From positions 62,001 to 126,000 of the forward strand of contig JAMYFF010000003.1 of assembly GCA_024128875.1 (NCBI GenBank): a stretch of DNA of 64,000 bases. The letters are read 5' to 3'. Each line of letters opens with the position of its first letter. Position 1 is the first letter of the stretch. Under the pieces are notes generated by a model. It saw only the letters and a program-made list of their open reading frames with translations, did no database searches and had not been told where the DNA came from. The DNA comes from Salinilacustrithrix flava. Lineage in GTDB: Bacteria; Actinomycetota; Acidimicrobiia; Acidimicrobiales; Salinilacustritrichaceae. This document shows positions 60,590 through 64,000 of this stretch, piece after piece. The position numbers and the translations under genes were made by a program.

Positions 60590-62401
60590 CTACCCCGGGA
60601 CCACGGCCTTCCACGCGCTGGGGTGGGTGTGGCGCCGGCGCCAGCGGGCGAGCCACAGGGGGAACGCCTCGACCGGCATGCCCTTGGCGAAGAGGTAGCC
60701 CTGGGCGAAGTGGCAGCCGATCTCGGTGAGGCGCTCGCGCTGCTCCTCGGTCTCGATGCCCTCGGCGACGATCTGGATGTCGAGCACGTCGGCCAGTCGG
60801 CTGAGCATGGTCACGATGACCGTGTCGGAGTCGATGCGCCCGAAGCCGGACACGATCGAGCGATCGATCTTCACGAGGCCGACGGGCAGCTCGCGCAGGT
60901 AGCGCAGCGACGCGTAGCCCACGCCGAAGTCGTCGACGCAGATGGTGACGCCGGCCTGGCGGAGCTCTTCGAGGGTGCGGGCTGCCTCGTCGAGGTCCTT
61001 GAGCAGCGAGGTCTCGGTGATCTCCACGATGAGCTTGGACGGCTCGATGCCCCAGCGGTCCCAGAGGCAGGTGACGTCCTCGACGACGCCTGGGTGGTCG
61101 ACGTGGCGGCCCGACAGGTTGACGCTGAGGTGCAGGTCGGAGAGGCCCTGGGTGCGGTCCTGGGCCCAGTCGCCGAGCACGCTGCCGGCCCGGTCGAGCA
61201 TCCAGCGGCCGATCTCGATGACGAGGGTGGAGTCCTCGGCCACCTCGATGAACGCCTCGGGCGGGACCTCGCGGCCGTCCTCGGTGGTCCAGCGGCAGAG
61301 CAGCTCGCCGCCGACGATCTGGCCGGTGCGCAGGTCGAGCACCGGCTGGATGCAGGCATCGAGCGCGCCGACGCCGACCGCACGGCGCAGCTCGCGCTCG
61401 AGGTCGAAGCGCTGCTCGACCGCGAGGCGCATGTCGTCGTCGAACACCCGGATCTGACCAGGGCCCGAGGACTTGGCGTGGTACATGGCCACGTCCGCGT
61501 CGCGGAGCTGGTCGAGGGTGTGGGGGTCGCCCGGCTCGAGCCAGGCCACGCCGATCGACGCGGACACGGGGATGACGTCGTCTTCGAGGGCGACCGGCAC
61601 CGACAGGGCGTCCTGTATGCGCTCGGCGAGGCGGGCGACGACGGTGACGTCGCCGGCCTCCTCGGCCAACACCACGAACTCGTCACCGCCGTTGCGGGCC
61701 ACGAGGTCCGTGTCGCGGGTGGCCTGCAAGAGCCGCTCGGCGACCCGTTGGAGCACGACGTCGCCGACACGGTGGCCGAGGGTGTCGTTGACCGCCTTGA
61801 ACCGGTCCAGGTCGATGAACAGCAGGCCCAAGCCCTGCCCCGAGCGCTCGGCACGTGCCGCCGCCCGGTCGAGCTCGCCGACGAGGCTCGCCCGGTTGGC
61901 CAGGCCGGTGAGGTCGTCGTGGGTCGCCTGGTGGGCGAGCTGCTCCTCGAGGATCTTGCGCTCGCTGATGTCGCGGGCGAACACGGCGATCACCGGGTCG
62001 TCCTCGTCGCCGGTGGCCCGGGTGGTCACCGAGACCGCCCGACGTGCGCTGGGGTGGTGCACGACCGTGTCGGCGTCCGTGAGGCCGACGGGCAGGTCGG
62101 CCAGCAGCGGGAACCGGTCGGCCAGGTCGGCGGCGCGCTTGCCCACCACGGCCGATGCGGCCATGCCCAGGAGTCGGGTCGCGGCGTGGTTGGCCGAGCC
62201 GACGATGCCGTCCTCCCGGATGGTGAGGATGGCCTCGTCGGTGGCCTCGACCAGGCTGCGACTGATCGCCTCGCTGGCGGCCAGCTGGTGGTGGAGCGTG
62301 TCGCTCTCAACGGTCGCGAGGCGGACACGCCGGCGGAACCAGAAGGCGAGCGCGCCGGCCAGGGCAGCCACTGCCCACCCGACGATCATCAGCCCGACCA
62401 C
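60590..62401 (-). CDS. PAS-GGDEF-EAL protein with variant EAL motif
   Basis: A 603-residue protein with one N-terminal membrane helix (MIVGWAVAALAGALAFWF), a PAS domain (TDEAILTIREDGIVGSANHAATRLLG), a GGDEF domain with intact NGGDEFVVL near residue 237 and an EAL domain. The EAL motif itself reads ELL (GGELLCRW, near 367): the metal-binding glutamate is kept and the alanine changed. Other catalytic blocks, EITET, DDFGVGYASL, KIDRSIV and EGIET, are present. It may be active both ways or mainly as cyclase. GTG 62401 has CAGACT 6 nt upstream; ATG 62389 is an alternative. Confidence 0.92.
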   Translation of the reverse strand: MVGLMIVGWAVAALAGALAFWFRRRVRLATVESDTLHHQLAASEAISRSLVEATDEAILTIREDGIVGSANHAATRLLGMAASAVVGKRAADLADRFPLLADLPVGLTDADTVVHHPSARRAVSVTTRATGDEDDPVIAVFARDISERKILEEQLAHQATHDDLTGLANRASLVGELDRAAARAERSGQGLGLLFIDLDRFKAVNDTLGHRVGDVVLQRVAERLLQATRDTDLVARNGGDEFVVLAEEAGDVTVVARLAERIQDALSVPVALEDDVIPVSASIGVAWLEPGDPHTLDQLRDADVAMYHAKSSGPGQIRVFDDDMRLAVEQRFDLERELRRAVGVGALDACIQPVLDLRTGQIVGGELLCRWTTEDGREVPPEAFIEVAEDSTLVIEIGRWMLDRAGSVLGDWAQDRTQGLSDLHLSVNLSGRHVDHPGVVEDVTCLWDRWGIEPSKLIVEITETSLLKDLDEAARTLEELRQAGVTICVDDFGVGYASLRYLRELPVGLVKIDRSIVSGFGRIDSDTVIVTMLSRLADVLDIQIVAEGIETEEQRERLTEIGCHFAQGYLFAKGMPVEAFPLWLARWRRRHTHPSAWKAVVPG

Positions 62402-62413
62402 GCGTCCAGTCTG
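62402..62413 (-). promoter_or_regulatory. Candidate -10 element for GGDEF-EAL gene
   Basis: On the reverse strand CAGACT (62408-62413) precedes GTG 62401 by 6 nt, a variant of the TANNNT arrangement. Confidence 0.35.
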
Positions 62414-62486
62414 CTGCCGTTCGGGGCGTCAGAGTGGGATGGCAGTCCGGAGCGACACGACCTCACCCCTATCGAAAACGACGAAT

Positions 62487-62511
62487 GCCCCGGCCCAGTG
62501 TGGGCCGGGGC
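62487..62511 (-). terminator. Rho-independent-type terminator of the beta-helix gene
   Basis: An 11-bp perfect stem (62487-62497 with 62501-62511) has a 3-nt loop. On the reverse strand it lies 20 nt past the stop at 62532 and is followed by a T-containing stretch with four consecutive Ts. It is the best intrinsic terminator in the window. Confidence 0.8.
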
Positions 62512-62531
62512 TCGCCGAGTCCGATGGTCTT

Positions 62532-64000
62532 TCAGACGTCGCCGCCAGTGGTGATGCAGTCCGGCGAGGAGTTGTCATCCAAGACGATGGTCCCTGTCGG
62601 GAAGCTGTTCAGAGCTTCCAACGCCTCGAGGTCGTAGCTCTCGACGTAGTCGCAGACGTAGTCGCCTGCGGTGCCGGTGAAGGTGTTGCCGGTCACGGTC
62701 GAGCCAACGATCCCGAGGCCCACTCCCTCCAACGTGTTGTCAACGAAGAAGTTGTTCGTGATGTCAGAGGCACCGTCGTTGGCACTGCCCACGCCGTTGC
62801 CCTCGAAGGAGTTGGAGTCGATGGTGAAGTCGGCGCTCGGGTTGGCGAACACACCCTGCAGCAGCGCCGTGAACGTGCTGCCACCGATGGACGCCTCCTC
62901 CGTGGCCCCACCGAGCGCGTTGATCACGCCCTTGTCCTCACTGTCGGCACCAGCACCGGTCACGACGTTGTCGCTCAACACCAGACCAGTCACGTCGTCC
63001 AGGTAGAACGCCGTCGTGTAGGACAGGTACGTGTCGAAGGTCGACATGTCGAAGCCCTCGATCGTCACGCCATCGGCACCGGAGACGACGAACGTTCCGA
63101 TCAGATCGGCCCGACCCTCCGCGGAGTCGCCGCTGATCGTCAAGCCGTCCTTGGACACCATCACCAGCTCATCGAAGGAATCACCCTCAGCCGAGAACGC
63201 CTCGAGGATGTCAACGCCACCATCATCAGCGGTGTCCTCCGCATCCACGGCGTTCTGGATCGAGGTGAAGTAGCGACCGGTGTCCACGCTCAGCACGCGG
63301 GTCTCGCCGACACCGGGAGCCGGGGTGATGCAGTCAGGAGCAGACCCGTCCTCCTCGATGGAGTAGCCCTCGGGATAGACGTTCGCCGCCGCGACCGTGG
63401 TGAGCACATAGTCATCCGGCGTGTAGTCGCAGACGTAGTTGCCTGCAGTGCCGGTGAAGGTGTTGCCGGTCACGGTCGAGCCAACGATCCCGAGGCCCAC
63501 TCCCTCCAACGTGTTGTCAACGAAGAAGTTGTTCGTGATGTCAGAGGCACCGTCGTTGGCACTGCCCACGCCGTTGCCCTCGAAGGAGTTGGAGTCGATG
63601 GTGAAGTCGGCGCTCGGGTTGGCGAACACACCCTGCAGCAGCGCCGTGAACGTGCTGCCACCGATGGACGCCTCCTCCGTGGCCCCACCGAGCGCGTTGA
63701 TCACGCCCTTGTCCTCACTGTCGGCACCAGCACCGGTCACGACGTTGTCGCTCAACACCAGACCAGTCACGTCGTCCAGGTAGAACGCCGTCGTGTACGA
63801 CAGGTACGTGTCGAAGGTCGACATGTCGAAGCCCTCGATCGTCACGCCATCGGCACCGGAGACGACGAACGTTCCGATCAGATCGGCCCGACCCTCCGCG
63901 GAGTCGCCGCTGATCGTCAGACCGTCCTTGGACACCATCACCAGCTCATCGAACGACCCAGCGTCGGCTGAGAACGCCTCGAGCGTGTCGACACCATCGA
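62532..64000 (-). CDS. Beta-helix repeat surface protein, N-terminus beyond window
   Basis: The frame is open to the right edge, so only the C-terminal 488 residues are seen. They form almost two copies of a 259-residue unit, each with parallel beta-helix strands (GVTIEGFDMSTFDTYLSYTTAFYLDD, VTGLVLSDNVVTGAGADSE, ADFTIDSNSFEGNGVG, STVTGNTFTGTAG) and a VLSVDTGRYFTSIQNAVDAED linker. Right-handed beta-helices bind or cleave polysaccharides in many secreted proteins; no catalytic residue is identified. There is no LPXTG or membrane anchor at the C-terminus. Overall composition is less arginine- and GC-rich than the neighbours. Confidence 0.75.
   Translation of the reverse strand, partial: DGVDTLEAFSADAGSFDELVMVSKDGLTISGDSAEGRADLIGTFVVSGADGVTIEGFDMSTFDTYLSYTTAFYLDDVTGLVLSDNVVTGAGADSEDKGVINALGGATEEASIGGSTFTALLQGVFANPSADFTIDSNSFEGNGVGSANDGASDITNNFFVDNTLEGVGLGIVGSTVTGNTFTGTAGNYVCDYTPDDYVLTTVAAANVYPEGYSIEEDGSAPDCITPAPGVGETRVLSVDTGRYFTSIQNAVDAEDTADDGGVDILEAFSAEGDSFDELVMVSKDGLTISGDSAEGRADLIGTFVVSGADGVTIEGFDMSTFDTYLSYTTAFYLDDVTGLVLSDNVVTGAGADSEDKGVINALGGATEEASIGGSTFTALLQGVFANPSADFTIDSNSFEGNGVGSANDGASDITNNFFVDNTLEGVGLGIVGSTVTGNTFTGTAGDYVCDYVESYDLEALEALNSFPTGTIVLDDNSSPDCITTGGDV
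62668..63176. repeat. 509-bp repeat, copy 1 of 777-bp period
   Basis: This stretch matches 63445-63953 with only a few mismatches (for example 63021 and 63142-63144), at an exact offset of 777 bp. The encoded protein segments are identical, so even third positions are nearly unchanged, which suggests recent duplication or gene conversion. Confidence 0.9.
63445..63953. repeat. 509-bp repeat, copy 2 of 777-bp period
   Basis: This is the second copy of the repeat at 62668-63176. The unit is continued past 63953 toward the right edge by less similar sequence that still encodes the same pattern (EAFSADAGSFDELV versus EAFSAEGDSFDELV). Confidence 0.9.

Noticed and set aside
62532..64000. CRISPR-like or satellite repeats
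   Set aside because: The 777-bp repeats are in frame, code for identical protein and have no short spacer structure.

Overview
The window is 64 kb of very GC-rich, gene-dense DNA. A WhiB regulator, NDP-less inositol metabolism through myo-inositol-1-phosphate synthase, a divergent IclR/leuCD pair of the actinobacterial NdgR type, an LPRTG sortase-anchored protein, many GTG starts and many starts with no Shine-Dalgarno sequence all point to an actinobacterium. The mix of a ba3-type oxidase, DUF4214 secreted protein and overall gene repertoire suggests the class Acidimicrobiia (Iamia-like), which is an inference. No phage, insertion sequence, CRISPR array or rRNA is visible. No gap between genes exceeds 300 bases.

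Layout. 1-4.0 kb: reverse-strand genes for an MpaB-type oxygenase (runs off the left edge), AlgH, an SDR and a secreted choice-of-anchor I beta-propeller. 4.1-9.1 kb: mostly forward housekeeping genes (HIT, DUF72, PhoH with PIN domain, WhiB, DUF2993, a 3'-5' exonuclease). 9.1-17 kb: two divergent AI-2E family permeases, an EamA transporter, Tag glycosylase, SDR, a PPOX-fold protein, DUF1269 and inositol-phosphate synthase. 17-27.8 kb: LysR regulator, amidase, MFS transporter, UbiB kinase, PhyH dioxygenase, acyl-CoA dehydrogenase, CopC, HAD and an orphan NuoF-like protein. 27.8-32.8 kb: a DUF4214-esterase and a complete four-gene osmoprotectant (OpuC-type) ABC operon. 32.8-37.3 kb: a translationally coupled signalling operon of PAS histidine kinase, single receiver and REC-PAS-GGDEF-EAL protein. 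37.4-43.7 kb: BipA/TypA, a GntR-TSUP operon, an epoxide-hydrolase-like protein, tRNA-Glu(CTC) and tRNA-Gln(CTG), YdcF, SRPBCC and STAS proteins. 43.8-48 kb: citramalate synthase, IlvE and LeuB (branched-chain amino acids). 48-51 kb: a ba3-type cytochrome oxidase operon with a co-encoded membrane-anchored blue copper protein. 51-57 kb: GreA, an alpha/beta hydrolase, a SpoIIE-type phosphatase, and IclR divergent from leuCD. 57-64 kb: SDRs, a sortase-anchored surface protein, a second GGDEF-EAL protein, and a beta-helix surface protein with 777-bp repeats that runs off the right edge.

The most general signal is regulatory: eleven genes have a TANNNT hexamer exactly 7 nt before a start codon that lacks a ribosome binding site, which is the signature of leaderless transcripts. 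Genes that start inside operons or carry long leaders instead have clear GGAGG-type sites. Branched-chain amino acid genes are in two clusters (cimA-ilvE-leuB and leuCD with its regulator), giving a citramalate route to isoleucine and part of the leucine route; leuA and the ilvBNCD genes are not in the window.
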